64,000 nucleotides of DNA from Eudromia elegans (taxonomy: Eukaryota; Chordata; Aves; Tinamiformes; Tinamidae). Of this stretch, positions 12,999-26,446 are shown one piece after another. Each line of letters begins with the position of its first letter. The stretch's first letter is position 1. The stretch covers positions 886,694-950,693 of the forward strand of contig PTEX01000140.1 in NCBI GenBank assembly GCA_003342815.1, read 5' to 3'. Both the position numbers and the translations under genes were made by a program. The notes under the pieces are model-generated. The model did not search any database, was not told where the DNA came from, and saw nothing but the letters and a program-made list of their open reading frames with translations.

Positions 12999-14213
12999 TT
13001 TAAAAATAGCTATATGTAGAATTGCAAATTATAGCTTCTCACAGCAAAAGCTAACAGGTTGGTTTGTGCTGAGGCTGCTGGAGTTATTGCTTGTATTGTG
13101 TCAGGTATTTTGTAAACATATGGGGAAGGCACCGTTCCTGCTCTGGCGTGCTTACTACCTAGGGACCTGCCTACCCTTTGAATACTGTGGTTGATGTAAC
13201 TTAGCCACCTCAGGTGCTGGCAGAAATCTTGCTACAGCAGCACAAAGTTCAGGTTAACGTGAAGCCGGGCTCTGCTTTGCTCTGCAGTGCAGCAGCCAGA
13301 CTTCCCACCATACCCAAGCTTTTTAGCTGCTGCTTCTCAGAACTCAATAGTCAGATCTTCAGTTTTATCAATACAGAAGGATGGATTCAGAGTTTAGGCT
13401 GACCTGTTTTCTGATGGCAATGCTTTCTCAAAGTGTTGGAATATTTTCTGCATGGCAGAGATTCATGTATTTTGTTACTGTTTACAGTCTCTGTCAGAAC
13501 TCACAGCTATGTTCTGTGAATAATTTTTTTTTGTCTTGTTTCCTGGTTTGGATCAACTAAAATTTAATGCGTGTCACTGTTTCTTTTCTTACTGGTTGCT
13601 ATGACCCACACTGAAACAAAAAGTTCTCCAAAATTCACTTTCTTCAGAACAAAATAACACTGTCAGTCACAAAACCGTCCAAGGAAACTGCATTCATTTT
13701 TCAAAGTGGTTCATGTCTGTGTATTTACAGTCAATTTTGTCTTCTACCTGGTGAGGTAAACCCATAATTCCTGTATTTCTTGTAAGAACAGTGAGGACTG
13801 GGGTGATCTCAGTCATGGTGATGCTGTTTCATACTGAGTAGACATGAACTGAAGCAAAGGCTGGAGTCCAGTGTATCATTTCTCAGATGAGCATTTTATC
13901 CACATACAATGCTATCCTTCCTTTTCTCAATGACTACCTATTTTATGGTTATGAATTTATGGTCAGAAAAGATTCAGAAGAGCTTGTTGTAGACATGCCT
14001 AAGAGACTCCTATGAGGGTTGGGAAGCCTTCGTCAAGTTCTCCTAGTGTCTCACTAGCTGCAGGTTGTGGATCAGCAGAGAGGTCTTCAGTTGGCCTACA
14101 GTCTGTTTTAATTTCAGTCAAATTGTGACCTACTCAGAAATTCCCTTCACAGATTCCAAGGATCAATGAAACCTCTAGAGATCTTTGTTGTTAGCACCAG
14201 ACACTGAGAAAAG

Positions 14214-14231
14214 AAAAAAAAAAAAAAAAAA
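14214..14231 (+). repeat. A18 homopolymer run
   Basis: Eighteen consecutive A residues follow an A/G-rich lead. No polyadenylation signal is obvious just upstream. Confidence 0.95.
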
Positions 14232-17200
14232 GGCAAGACATGAGGAAAAAATAGATTACAGGTGTTTTGGAGCTGGACTGCTTTTAAGGTCATCCCATTA
14301 TGACTCAGGGAGAAGAGGCAGCAATGAGAGAGGTGCAGGTTTCAGTCAAGACACAGCCAGTGTGTACGTGCAGAGTGTTCTTGCATACTCCATAACAGAG
14401 ATGCCTTTTCGACTCTCCTCAGGACAGAGAGGAGAGCCATTTCTCTGGCAAAGTGGATGTGTGTCTGATCCAAAACAAAATTTTTTCCTGGCAATCGGCT
14501 GCTCTGAGATACATCCCATTTTAAAGATTGTGATTGTCCTCTGTTGTCCTCAACAGAAGTTTTGAACATGGATTTTTCTATATCCCAGCATTGTACCTCA
14601 GCAGCTCCTTGCTAAGTCATCAAGAGGACAGAATTTGGGGTCCTTAAGCAAAAGGTTTCTAGAGGAGCAGACTATGCAGCTGGAGTTACTTAGCTATACT
14701 TCAGTTTGCCTCTGAGTAGCACGTTTTGTCAGACTAATAAGCAGACTTTACAACGTAGCGTTATCCTAAGTAGGTGTCTTCCCCAGGTACTACAGGAGCT
14801 TGCTTGGTGCCCACACTTTAGAAAGCTGGGGAAAAGACCGTCCTTTCCAGCCTGAGGGATGAGTTCAGTCGGAGTTCCAGCCACCCTTCTGGGTTGGGTG
14901 TCTTGAATTCTTGGCTTCTCTACTGTTGATCCTCACCTAGGACAATAACTCTAAAACATTTAATACTTCTACTGTACTGAAACATGCAGTAGCTAAAGAA
15001 TCTTGCAGCAAATTCCTGGTAGGTTTCCCTGAGAAGAGAGTCCAGCACCTCTTGAAATGGGAGAGACTGTGTGCATGGGCACCCCTTTACCCAACCACTG
15101 CCTAGATTGCAGTGCTTAAGAACAGTGACCAAACACTGGTCTTCAAACAAGTGGGGCTGGCTCGTGCCTTTCCAGGAGTTCTGTTTTGTGAAGGAACCAA
15201 AAGATTGCATCTCAGTTGTCCACTCTTTTGTCCTCTCCTCAGAGAAAAACAAGAGGCAGAGAGAGAACGTGCATCACTTTTTATAGATGCTGATAAATCA
15301 AGCAAAATCAGTGTTGTGCAAATGTGGTGAATATGAAAATGCAGTACGATCCATTCTGACCTCTAGAGAAACCTCTTTTACTACAGAATAAGCACTTGAT
15401 CTCCTGCATGTTTTTTGAAAATTCGTTCTGGAAATGGAATAATTATTTTTCCATTCAATGAAATGGAGCAGAAATTGCCTTTTAGAGTGAAGGCTAGAGA
15501 ACAGTCTCAAATGATTAAAGCAAAGCAATAGTGTAAGTTACTTCCTTGCAATAGAACATGTTTTTTTAATAAATCTTCTGAGTTGCATTAAAAGATCTCC
15601 AGTTTTTAATTTCTCACATGAAATAGCTTATAATTCTCTGGTTTGTTCAAAATTTAAATCCAAAGAACATTTTTTTTTTTCTGAATAAATGTTTCATAAG
15701 TCAGTTTGACCCCAAATACTTGAGAGGCATTTTAAATAGTTTTCACAAGTAAGTGTCTGAGCACTGATTCAGTAAGGCAATTGTATTTAGCCTTTCTCAT
15801 TACCTTTTTCATTATAGCATGTAGACCCATAATATATTACCTTCTCAACCCCTGCGTCAGTTGACTGTAATGTTTCTGACGTGGTGTTTTGCAGAGCTTG
15901 GCGGGGGGTCATCTCACCTCTTTGTAAAATGACTACATCTGAGCTATTTATTTTAGGTTGCCTACAGAGGAACAAAATACTTAACCTAGGTTGTTGGTCA
16001 CTTTTATATATCTACCTTAAGTTGATCATGTCCTAGAGTTCTGTGTCACTTATAAAAGATGCAACATCATGACTTGTTCAGTCTAGATTGTATCTGTTTG
16101 GTCAAATGATTTTATTCATGATTCTTTTAAAGCAGATTTAATGTTGCAAAAGGCTGTTACTGAAAGCCATAATGTGGGAAAACAATCTCAGTGGAAGTGT
16201 TTTTCGAGTGTTCCAATTGAATTTGTTTTTCATCTGACCGTATAAAGACCACTTGAAAAAATTGTCCAGAGACATACAAACATGGTTTTACAAAGTCATT
16301 GTTGCATACTTATCGAAAGACAAACACACCTCGCACAGCTAACTTAATTTGTGAAATTAATAGGACAATCTTCTCGTTTGGGGTTGACAGTGAATGAAAG
16401 TACTCACCTCGTACACTATCTCAAAGTACTTAGTTTTTAAGTGCCTTTGCCTTAGTTTATACAGCTCAGTGCTCAAAACTGGAGAAAGGACGTTGCCGTT
16501 TCTTGTCCCACCATACTTCCTTCTACCTCTAATTATGCACTGAAACACAGCTGTGCTTCTCTGAGTACTGTGCAACCTTATATGTGTTGCATAGTGTTAT
16601 ATGGCATGCAACATAATACTTTGTTACCATTTTAAGCATTTTTTTAAGTAATCATTCATTTTGCATGTGTGCTTAAGAAGGGCAATTCAGAGCTTCTAAA
16701 AGTTCCTAAGTGGTTGTCATAAGCAGAAAAGCACTCGTTCATGGACACTGGGAAAGTCTTGACCTGTTGTTAAGCACATTTTTGAGGTGAAAATATATAA
16801 TAATCTTGTTTCCTATTCTGAGTTGACATATATAGCTAGTGACTGTATTGCTTATATATGAAGCTGACAAAAAAGTAGTGTATCTTTTCTTCGGGGATAT
16901 AACATTTGGGAAATGAGGTCAGATACTGAGTTTGATTTATGTTCACTTATACAAAAGGCTTGTTTTTTTTCTAAGGAGCAGTTCTTTGAGGTAGCTAACT
17001 ATAAAATTAATTTATTTAAAACCTTATTTGGCCTATAAGCAGCAGCTTATATGCTGTCTTGTTTTTAAACTGTTATTACATGGTTTAATGCATTCTGCTC
17101 TGTTTATTTTATGAAAGTACTTTGGGTTGTGTTTATTTTACATAGAGTAATGCAAACTGCTTATATATCTACTTACATATATATCTAAGGTTAGAGGTGA

Positions 17201-17521
17201 AAATCCTATTAGATACTGTAGTGTTTGGTATATCATTTGCAGTAAGGCTATATTAAAGAACAGCTTGGGTCAGATTTCTGTGTGGAACCTCTGTAGTTCT
17301 TTTTTCTAATACCTTTGAGCGTTATCATGAAATCTGAATGTTTTTGTGATAGGTTTCTTAAAGGCATATACTAGAAGTATTTGTAGTAATCTTTATATGC
17401 TTATCCCCATGTTTAGCCTGTATGTACTTTAAAACTGTGTAGGAAAAAGGAAACAGATATAAATCAGTCATTTTTAAATTTAGCATGAGAAATATTTCTG
17501 CAGTGCAAACTTTGGGTTTTA

Positions 17522-17549
17522 TCTAGTCTATTTTGTCTAGTCTATTTTG
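17522..17549 (+). repeat. 14-base tandem duplication
   Basis: TCTAGTCTATTTTG occurs twice head to tail without mismatch. Confidence 0.93.
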
Positions 17550-17617
17550 TAATTTTATAAAAAAATACTACTTTGTAATGATCACCTGTGCAGTTAAGTT
17601 AGAGTGTAAGTACAATT

Positions 17618-17800
17618 TGCTGGCTCAGACTAGAGGCCTGTCTAGCCCATCTTCTTATCCGGGATGTTGCACAGTGGTTAATAGCAGGTGCTAGGGGAAG
17701 GGGCAAAAGGAGGGTGCACGTGTGTCATGGAAACCTCCCGGATATACCCAGCTGTCCTGCACCATTGTGTTAGCATGAGGCTTCCGATGCAGCAGGCGTG
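17618..17800. mobile_element. Ancient L3/CR1-like LINE fragment
   Basis: The stretch CAGACTAGAGGCCTGTCTAG followed by CCCATCTTCTTATCCGG, and then CACAGTGG, resembles the widespread amniote L3/CR1 3' module (bases reading like 'agggtccatctagcccagtatcctgtctc ... cagtggcc'). A similar but differently diverged fragment is at 60755. Divergence is high and the family name cannot be fixed by eye. Confidence 0.55.
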
Positions 17801-19127
17801 CTTAATAGCCCGTCACACAAGTTTTATTTTGATCAGAAAGAGGATGACTCTTGTCAAAGGTATTTAATGGGCCACGTAGCAAACGGGTTTTTCTATGAGT
17901 GGTATTTCTAATAGCATTGTGTATAGAATGATATATGGGATGATGATGGACTTCAAACCCCAAAGCTTTTACTTCTGTTTTCTCTGTTTTTATTGGCATT
18001 ATCAATAATTAATTTTCACTAAGGCTACTACAGTCTTTCCCACGAGGTCCCATTGCTTTAGACACATTCGAGTTGGAAGTCAGTGTAAGTTAAATAGCCC
18101 CAGGCTGTGTTTGCAGTGACTGCAACAGGATGAGGCCATGCACCTGACTTGTTGGAATGGTCCTCAGCATGCTTTTGCATGTGCCATTTAACACTTTCCC
18201 AAATAACTCCTGGCCATGGGTTGGGAGCTGGCAGGAGCTGTGGTCTGCCCCCACAAGGCTTTTGGATGTGGCCCCTTCTGTTGTGGAGGTTAAGAGAATA
18301 ACTACTGTGAGAATTACTGTGCAGTAATGATACTGGCACAGGCTGTTCTGTGCTGCTTGCGTTAGGTGCCAGAGAACAGCCTCTGGCATAAGTAATTTAT
18401 TAGGATTGCCATAGTGACAGAAATGTTCTCAGGCCAATATTGCTTTGCATATTATCTGGAAATAAGTAACAGGGAGGTGGGGGTTGTGAGGAGTCGTCTC
18501 CTTTCAAGACTTTATACAGGATACTCTAAACACACTTAGGCTGTGTAAAAGCAAAAAGATGCACTGTGACATTATTAAATCTTGCAAAATGTACTACATG
18601 TGGTGGTGTTACCAAGCTGGTCAAGATTTGATATTGTTTACACATTGCATAGCAGCCCATAGCCACGGTAGCCACCTGCAAAGATGTGGCAGTGGCAGGT
18701 TTTGGCAGATAAGAACAACAGTGCTGATAGGGGCAGGTGTACTTAAAGGAAAGATTTATCATCTGCATAGGAAAGCGAAGCAAAGAATGGATTTGTTCTC
18801 AAGGTTGATTTATGTGCCATTGTGTCTTGCTTGGCACCTTGCTGGTACAAGGAATTATTCCCTAAAAGTTGCTTAGAAGACCTTGGAAATTTTTCTAAGA
18901 AATTTTTCTAATTTTTTTCAGACATGTTTATGTTTCTATTTAGTCTCATGATTTGGTTCTGTCCTATGACCTCAATAAGCATGTGGCAGAAATTTTACTC
19001 TAAAGTTACTAGTTACCATTAGCAGTTACTTGAAGTGCCTTCTGGTTTCACACTGTTGGTATTAAAGGGGAGGGCCAAGCTAGGACTCTCTGCATTTGAT
19101 TTTTATATTCTCCATGAACAAGGTTGT

Positions 19128-19257
19128 GAACAACTTCCAAATCTGCCTGGATACCACCCTGTGCCCCGTGCTCTAGGGGTCCCTGCTGGAGCGGGGGGTT
19201 GGACTAGATGATCTCGACGGTCCCTTCCAACCTCAACCATTCTGTGATTCTGTGATT
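19128..19257 (+). mobile_element. CR1 LINE 3' end, very short copy
   Basis: About 130 bases match the CR1 3' terminus: GGGGGGTTGGACTAGATGAT at about 19195, CTCGACGGTCCCTTCCAACC, then ATTCTGTGATTCTGTGATT ending at 19257. Only the 3' tail is present, from extreme 5' truncation. The left boundary is approximate. Confidence 0.93.
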
Positions 19258-21986
19258 TTCTACATTGTGTTCATGCATGTAGCCAAACCATCTGTGACAC
19301 CCCAGGCTGAGAAAGGTAACAAGATTTGTAAAAGCGCATGTTTCCTCCATGTCTCATGTCTGATTGATCATGATAGGTAGCTGATTTACTGAGTAAAGCA
19401 ATCAGGCAGTACTTTCCAGTCGATATGTTCAGATATTTATGGCTGAATTTAATCTGATCTAAGATAAGGCAGGATAAGCCTGTACACTCTCCAGGAAATT
19501 AAAAATAATGTGTCAGAAAGGCCTTTTCTGAGAAATATATAATAAATTTTTACTAGTAATGTTTCTATATCTGTGTCAGGTGTAGGAATATAAGGAAGGC
19601 AGTGCTTGTTAGTAGCAGTACGTCTTTCACTGGAGCAACAGAGGTAATTGAAAAAAAAAAAAGACAAGTTTTTGGGCAACAAGATCTTCAGGTTAAAAGT
19701 TTCCCTGCTTTTTTCAGCTGTATCAACTGCTCTACTAAGAGCTTGTTATTAGACAAATTGGTAATCAAATTAATTTTTGTGCCTTGAAGTGTCTTTTTTT
19801 CTTTCAGTTGCTGCAGCTCTCTAACAAAATATACTTCTGCCTAAATAAAAAGGTATATAACACCCTGTTTTAAAGCAGCGTTCCTTCCAGCATACCTACA
19901 GCCTGGTTAGAGGGTGACATACTCATTATAGGCAAGGTCATTCTTTATAGAGGAGCTGTAAAGAGGTTTCTTCCCAAGGATGTGAGCACTCTCCAGAAGT
20001 GCATTAAGCTCTGGCTCTCGCTCCTGGAAGCTCCATGTGCTTCCTTGGGGACAAGCCCACACAGTGGCATCATGCTCTGCAGTTGTCCCTTGCACGGTGC
20101 AGGTCTGCATGTGGGGCTTACCGAACTGAGGGCTCATTTTGGCAGTCTACAGTGACAGAAGTGGAAATCATTTCCAAAGTTTGCAGTTTCAAATCCCTGG
20201 TAGAAGATACGGGCAGGTCAGAAGTGGTGTTCTTCTACCTTCTCCACGGCTTGATGTGCCCACACATGTCTTGAGGCACCAGCTCCTGAGGAACAAGATC
20301 CGAGTCCTAATTTGAAAGGACTCAGCTTCCTGACGAAGCCAAGAACAGCAAATAACAGCTGGGTCAGATTCCTGCTCAAGCTCATAGGACACTCTGTTTT
20401 ATGTTTGATGCCCAGGATGCAAATGTGAGTAAGGCAGCCCTGAGGAGAGCCGTCTCCCATGCCCTCTTATGGAGAGAGGGATTTAAACATTGGCATGATG
20501 TTTTTTTTCTTTTCTGAGGTCGGGTCAGTTGTCTGTGATTTCACTTTGTTGTCCCAAAGACTTGTACCTAAACGGAGCTTTCAGAAACTAGTCCAAAATT
20601 AGGAGAAACACAGAGCTGTATAAAACCTTGTCTCTTTCCAAGCAGAAAGTATACTATTAGCAAGGTTAATAGTATGTAATAAATCTGGATAGCATTTTTA
20701 CGCAAGAGATATTTTGAATGGAGAACAGCTGTTTACCCTATTTAGTAAATGCTTCTTGTGTTGCTTTATGCTTATCCACCAGCATCATTGATATGGTGCA
20801 ATAATTTGAATATAATTTTCATTAATGAATTCTAACACATCCAATGAATGTCTTTGCTCTGTAGACTCACCTGCTTTGAAGATGTTTTTCCTTCTGATGA
20901 ATTGCTAGCTATTTCCATATCTATACCTGTTGAAGTGTTCCGGTTTAATCTTTTAAATAACATGTCTTTCTGGCTCAAAGCCCAGCTGTTTTGGGTGGGG
21001 GAGGAGAGGAGGAGGGTGGGGCAGGAGGATGTTATTTTTTTAAGTTTCCTTTCTCAATTTTTATGGTACATTCATACAATTTAATATTTATTACTGATAA
21101 TAACTGACTGCCAGGGTATTTTCAACATTAATTCTGGATGTCTGTGCACTGGATAGTCCTGCATTCAGAATTACTAAGCAGACCATGCAGGCAGACAGTT
21201 TGGCTGTAACTTGTTTGCTCATTTATATACAGAAGAATGGAGATGAATAGCTAATTTTGCTGCAGAGAGTTGCCTGCTCTGAATCCCAAACACACCATAT
21301 TTTTTTTAACTCATCAAGCCGTTATAGCAGTCTTTCACTGCTGGAATGGATTAGTTGTTTCAAACCTCCCTTTTTCTCTTCCCTCCAACTTCCAATAAAA
21401 GAGAATTTAAATCATGACTTAGAAAACAAATATTTCTAGCATGACTAATTTTAATTTCTCCAAAGGATTACACTGGAAGTGTAGTCTTGCCTAAAGGAGG
21501 AGAAGGGAAAGCACATACGAAGGCCAGGCAGGTGAGCACCACTAGTGGGTCTAGGATGTGCGGGTTTTTTTACCTCCAGGTGGGTCATGGCACGTTGGGG
21601 TCAGATCACCCTGTAGATTGAAACAGTGACATATAAAATGCAGATTTCTGCACAGTTATTTGACGTGGAAGCTGAATGGGGGTGCAAACCCAGTGTTTAC
21701 AGTGCTAAACTGTACATACTTACTGAGTTGCATTGAGAAATCACCAATGAATGCCAGGTAAGGCATCTCTGCAAAGCAACCACAAATGTTCTTGACATCT
21801 GCCATGCTCATTGTGTTAAAGCTCTAGATAATGGAACTGAAAGAGCTCTGACCAGGGGAGATGGTCATGGAATGGACATTCATGTTACATTCATGTTCTG
21901 TAACATAAGGGATTGAGATGGACTTTTTTTAGTGATGATCACATTAGTTAACCCTGAAAACACAGGAACAATTAATATCGAGCTTA

Positions 21987-23553
21987 GAATCATAGAATCA
22001 TAGAATGGGTAGGGTTGGAAGGGACCTGTAGAGGTCATCTAGTCCAACCCCCCTGCACACACAGGGTCCCCTAGAGCACGTGGCACAGGGTGATGTCCAG
22101 GCGGGTTTGGAAGATCTCCAGAGAAGGAGACTCCACCACCTCTCTGGGCAGCCTGTTCCAGTGCTCTGTCACCCTCACCGTTAAGAAATTCTTCCTCAAG
22201 TTCCTGTGGAAATTTTGGTGCCTCAATTTGTGGCCGTTTCCCCTAGTTCTATCACTGACCACCACTGAGAAGAGGCCAGCCCCCTCCTCCTCACTCCCTG
22301 TCTTGAGATATTTATAGACATTGATCAGATCCCCTCTCAGTCTTCTCTTCTCCAGGCTGAAGAGGCCCAGCTCTCTCAGCCTTTGCTCATAGGACAGATG
22401 TTCCAGGCCCTTAATCATCTTTGTGGCCCTGCGCTGGACTCTCTCTAGCAGCTCCACATCCCTCCTGCACTGGGGAGCCCAGAACTGCACACAGTACTCG
22501 AGGTGCGGCCTCACCAGGGCTGAGTAGAGGGGCAGAATCACCTCCCTCGACCTGCTGGAGACGCTCTGCTTAATGCACCCCAGGATCCCATTGGCCTTCT
22601 TGGCCACGAGGGCACACTGCTGCCTCATGGTCAACTTGTCGTCCACCATGACGCCCAGGTCCCTCTCTGCGGGGCTGCTCTCCAGGAGGTCGGTCCCCAG
22701 CCTGTAGGCATGTCTAGGGTTATTCCTCCCCAGGTGCAGGACCCTACACTTGCCCTTGTTGAACTTCATGAGGTTACTCGCCGCCCAGCTGTCCAGTCTG
22801 TCCAGGTCCCTCTGGATGGCAGCGCAGCCCTCAGGGCTGTCAGCTATTCCTCCCAGCTTAGTATCATCAGCAAACTTGCTGAGGGAGCACTCCATCCCTT
22901 CATCTAGGTCGTTAATGAATAAATTGAACAGGACCGGACCAAGGACTGACCCCTGGGGGACACCACTATCCACAGGCCTCCAGCTGGACTCGGCACCGCC
23001 GATTACTACTCTCTGGGCCCTGTCATTTAGCCAGTTCCTAATCTACCTCACTGTCCACCCATCTAACCCACTCTTCTGGAGCTTGCCCAGGAGGATGCCG
23101 TGAGGGACGGTATCAAAAGCCTTACTGGAGTCCAGATAGATGACATCCACTGCTCTGCCCTCATCTATCCATCTAGTCACCCCATCATAGAAGGCTATCA
23201 GGTTAGTCAAGCATGATCTCCCCTTGGTGAACCCATGCTGGCTACTCCTGAGCACCTTCTTCTCCTTCATGTGCCTGGAAACAGCAGCCAGGATGACCTG
23301 CTCCATCACCTTCCCAGGGACAGAGGTCAGGCTCACCGGCCTGTAGTTGCCCGGCTCCTCCTTCTTGCCTTTTTTGAAGACCGGGGCGACATTGGCTTTC
23401 CTCCAGTCCTCCGGCACCTCCCCCGTTCTCCAGGACCTTTCAAAGATGATGGAGAGCGGCTCGGCTATGACGTCCGCCAGCTCACGCAGCACTCTGGGGT
23501 GCATCCCATCGGGGCCCATGGATTTGCGGGTGTTGAGTTTCCTCAGGTGCTCA
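21987..23553 (-). mobile_element. CR1 LINE, 5'-truncated, young copy with reverse-transcriptase remnant
   Basis: The 3' end of the element is at the left, with two copies of the ATTCTATG-type terminal repeat (reverse complement at about 21987-22005), followed by the conserved CR1 3' region. Reading leftward on the minus strand, it encodes the C-terminal two thirds of ORF2 reverse transcriptase. The 5' part, including the endonuclease, is missing; 5' truncation is normal for CR1. GAGCTTA flanks the copy at 21980-21986 and 23554-23560 and could be a short target-site duplication, although the right copy may partly be CR1 sequence. The element is antisense to FRMPD4. Confidence 0.95.
22071..23519 (-). 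pseudogene. CR1 ORF2 reverse-transcriptase fragment with one in-frame stop
   Basis: This minus-strand frame encodes a non-LTR reverse transcriptase of the CR1 clade. From N to C it shows the [18 protein letters not shown] finger region, the [13 protein letters not shown] palm motif carrying the first catalytic Asp, the [11 protein letters not shown] motif, the FADDTKLGG catalytic motif C, and the thumb and C-terminal region ending at 22071. The same frame runs through the whole stretch and is broken only by TAG at 23043-23045, where CR1 relatives have a Trp (TGG), so a single base change explains the break. The N-terminal endonuclease is absent, so the copy cannot move on its own. Confidence 0.92.
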
Positions 23554-26429
23554 GAGCTTACTTAGTTAACTGTCAGTAACAGGCTCTGGTCCTTGTCTAA
23601 ACATAGAGATGCTTTGATTCCACTAGTGAAAATATTGGGCTTTAAAGTAATGTCTCTTTTTTTTTTAAAGTTGTATCAGTGGGCCTTTACAGCAAGACTT
23701 TAGTATACCCATTTCTTTTTGAAGAGCGAGTCACATATTCCCTTCTGTGCCCTTCTGCATGCAGGTTCACTGTTGCCGCTATTCCAGCTCAGCCTTTCCT
23801 TTGCCTTCATCACCTTCTTCTTCTGATTGCTTTTAGTTGCAGCTGTGAGCAAATGCAGGAGGAAAGAACAAGTTTTATTCTTCCCGGAGGGATTCAATTT
23901 GTGCTTGTTTTTGTTTCATCTGGCAATGTGCTGTATGCAGCTTTAGGGCTCATTTAGTGCTGTTTTTTCCTCTGAGGATCTGAGCTCTGATGTAGAAGAA
24001 TTCCTGTGGAGAGCAGTCATGGTAGTCACTGAAGAGAGGATCCTAATGGCTGTGCGTGTTTGTACCTGGACTGTGTGCTTGAGTAATTGGAGCCCTTTGA
24101 ACTAAGAATTTACTTCAGTCTTACTATGGTGAATTTGTGGGGCCTCACCTGCCCTGTAGCTGAGCAGACACACGTTTGAGTTTGACCAGAGGATGGGGAG
24201 TGATGGGAATGGGTTGGTTTATCAACCTGAAGATGTGAATATTTGATGGATGGTGAGATGATTGATAAGTGTTGCAAGGCCAACCAACATTTTTCTGTTT
24301 CCCATAGACGCCACCTCTGTCTTCCATGGGCTGAGTTTCATTCAGTTATTGCTGTAAGTCAGGCTGCTGGTGGACATGGAAAAGAATCAAACGCTGATTG
24401 CTGTTGGTACTAAGCTCTGAGAAAGCGTACTGGTCATGGAGAAAACGTCGTCTGTTGTCAGCAACGTTGTTTGTTGTCTCTGCAAACATACTAAAAGGAA
24501 TCTAATGTCTTCAGTGTGCTTTGGAGTGTTCCCATTTGTCCAGACGTTTGAGGTGTATTTGCTTTAGGCAGTAGGAATGCTTTTCCCATGCTCTACGCAA
24601 CTGAGGGGGATTCAGGATTTTGCTGCTCTGTGGCTTCCGTGCTTCACACTCCACCAGCTCTCCTTCTCTTCCTCCTCCTGTTGCATGGTATGATGCTGAG
24701 AAAAGTCATTTCGGGCTTTCTGTTACTAAATTTCTTGGATTTCTCTCTACTAATAATCTTCAAAGATGAAATATATGGCCTGTGGTTTTTGGTTTGGTAC
24801 TTGAGTTTTCTTTGAGGAGCTGCAATGAAAAGCTGAATTGCAGAATATTTCTTATTTGTGCTGCTATTGCAGTTTTTAGAAGCATTTTATGTATTTGGAT
24901 CATTGCAAAATTAGGAGATAAAAATGTATATTCTAAAACTGGCAATCAGTATTAAGTGAGTTTTACTCTACAGAATGTGGATGCAGGAACTTAAGTGGAA
25001 ATTCTTCTCAACTGTAGGTATTCTTTTTGTTATTTATCCTGTAGCAAAACATAATGGCCTCTGAATTGCTTGTCCTTTAGGAGATCTTACTTTTTCCACA
25101 CCAAAGGATATGTTGTAAACCATGTCCTACAAGGATATGAATATGATCAGTAGGCACTGAAGGTTTCCAACATCAGTTCCTGACATTTATGGAAATGTGG
25201 ATGTAACAGTCAGTAGAGTATGTACCCATTATTGGAGAAGACCTGTCGTTTTCTCTTGCCAGATGCATTGATTCATTTTAGAAAATAGTAAAGTGAACTT
25301 GCCTTTTTCAGTTCTGATTTTTAGACAGAGTGGGAGTATGTACGAGTCCGTGAAATTGTGTGTGATTTTTCAAAAGAGAAATTAGAGTAATTGTATTTCC
25401 AGATGTGGCAGATGTTATTTTTGCTCCCATTCCCAAATGTGAGTTACCAGCTTTCAAAATTAAACTCCTTGTGAAAACTGGTGAAACTTTTCTAATTAAT
25501 CTTACAAGTTCTTCACTTTTGGAATAGTCGCAATTTGATTTGCATATTTTGTTAAATAAAAATATTACATAATTAAATGATAAAAACTGGATCCATTTGC
25601 AAGCTAGACTTTATGTGCTCTGAAAATATAAAGGTTGGTTGTATGAGTGAATAAAGGTGTGAAGGGAGTATATGCCCCCTCCCCTTCTTGTTGCTGAAGT
25701 AGGGGCTTTTACTATCCCAAAGCTCAGGGAATGGGTGAGCACCATGAGGTCGGCTTTGGCCAGGGGGGTGCTTGCCTGCCAGGGTGGAAGCCAAGCGGTG
25801 AGGGCATCCGCTCAGTTTGTATGCCCAATTAAAATGAGAATAAAGGCCCTAAAGACCTGCAGTCCTCCCAGAAGAAGCACGCTCAAACCTAAATAGACAG
25901 GTTTTACTCAGCTTGTCGCTCCTGGAGGAAAATGCTCTTTACATTTGCTTTTATAGCAAACATTTAGAAAACAAAAGTTTGCTGTGCTTCATTTGAACAT
26001 TAAAATGGGGCCATGGTATATTTTGTAAGAATCCAGAGTTTAACTGAAAGAATTACACAGAGGTCCCTCTCTTTCCATTCACATGCTACGCCACGCAATT
26101 TAACTTCTGCCTTATGTTTTAAAGGGCACTATGGTTCAGTGATGCTATGTGAAAATTAAAGTACTTTGGGCCAAGAAGTGCAATATAATCATAAAATGTT
26201 ATTATAGAATACCCTGCTTAATTGAGACATAGTAAATTGTGAACTTCTTCACTGGAACATTTGCTATGAAGCTGATTTATCCTGATGATAATGACTGCTG
26301 CTTAATGGGGAAGACAGTATTGGCCTAAGTTTAGCTACTGCTAGGTAGTCAAATCATGTCACAGATGATGCTTAAGCAAGTATGAAACTCTGCAGGCTTA
26401 TTTTCCCTGGTTTGTTTGTGTGTTTTTGC

Positions 26430-26446
26430 AAAAAAAAAAAAAAAAA
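26430..26446 (+). repeat. A17 homopolymer run
   Basis: Seventeen consecutive A, followed by GGAAAAAAATAGGGAAAAA-type purine-rich sequence. Confidence 0.95.

Larger units (their letters stand above)
11101..17617. other. AT-rich intronic stretch, no gene seen
   Basis: It holds the 19-base and 14-base duplications and the A18 run. Open frames of up to 126 codons (14185-14565, whose N-terminus is a lysine run from the poly-A tract) look like chance frames. Confidence 0.7.

Noticed and set aside
14185..14565. 126-codon frame beginning with a lysine run
   Set aside because: The N-terminus is the poly-A tract; the remainder shows no domain or conserved motif.
22710..23579. Plus-strand frames of 65-117 codons across the CR1 copy
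   Set aside because: They are the reverse strand of the CR1 reverse-transcriptase frame.
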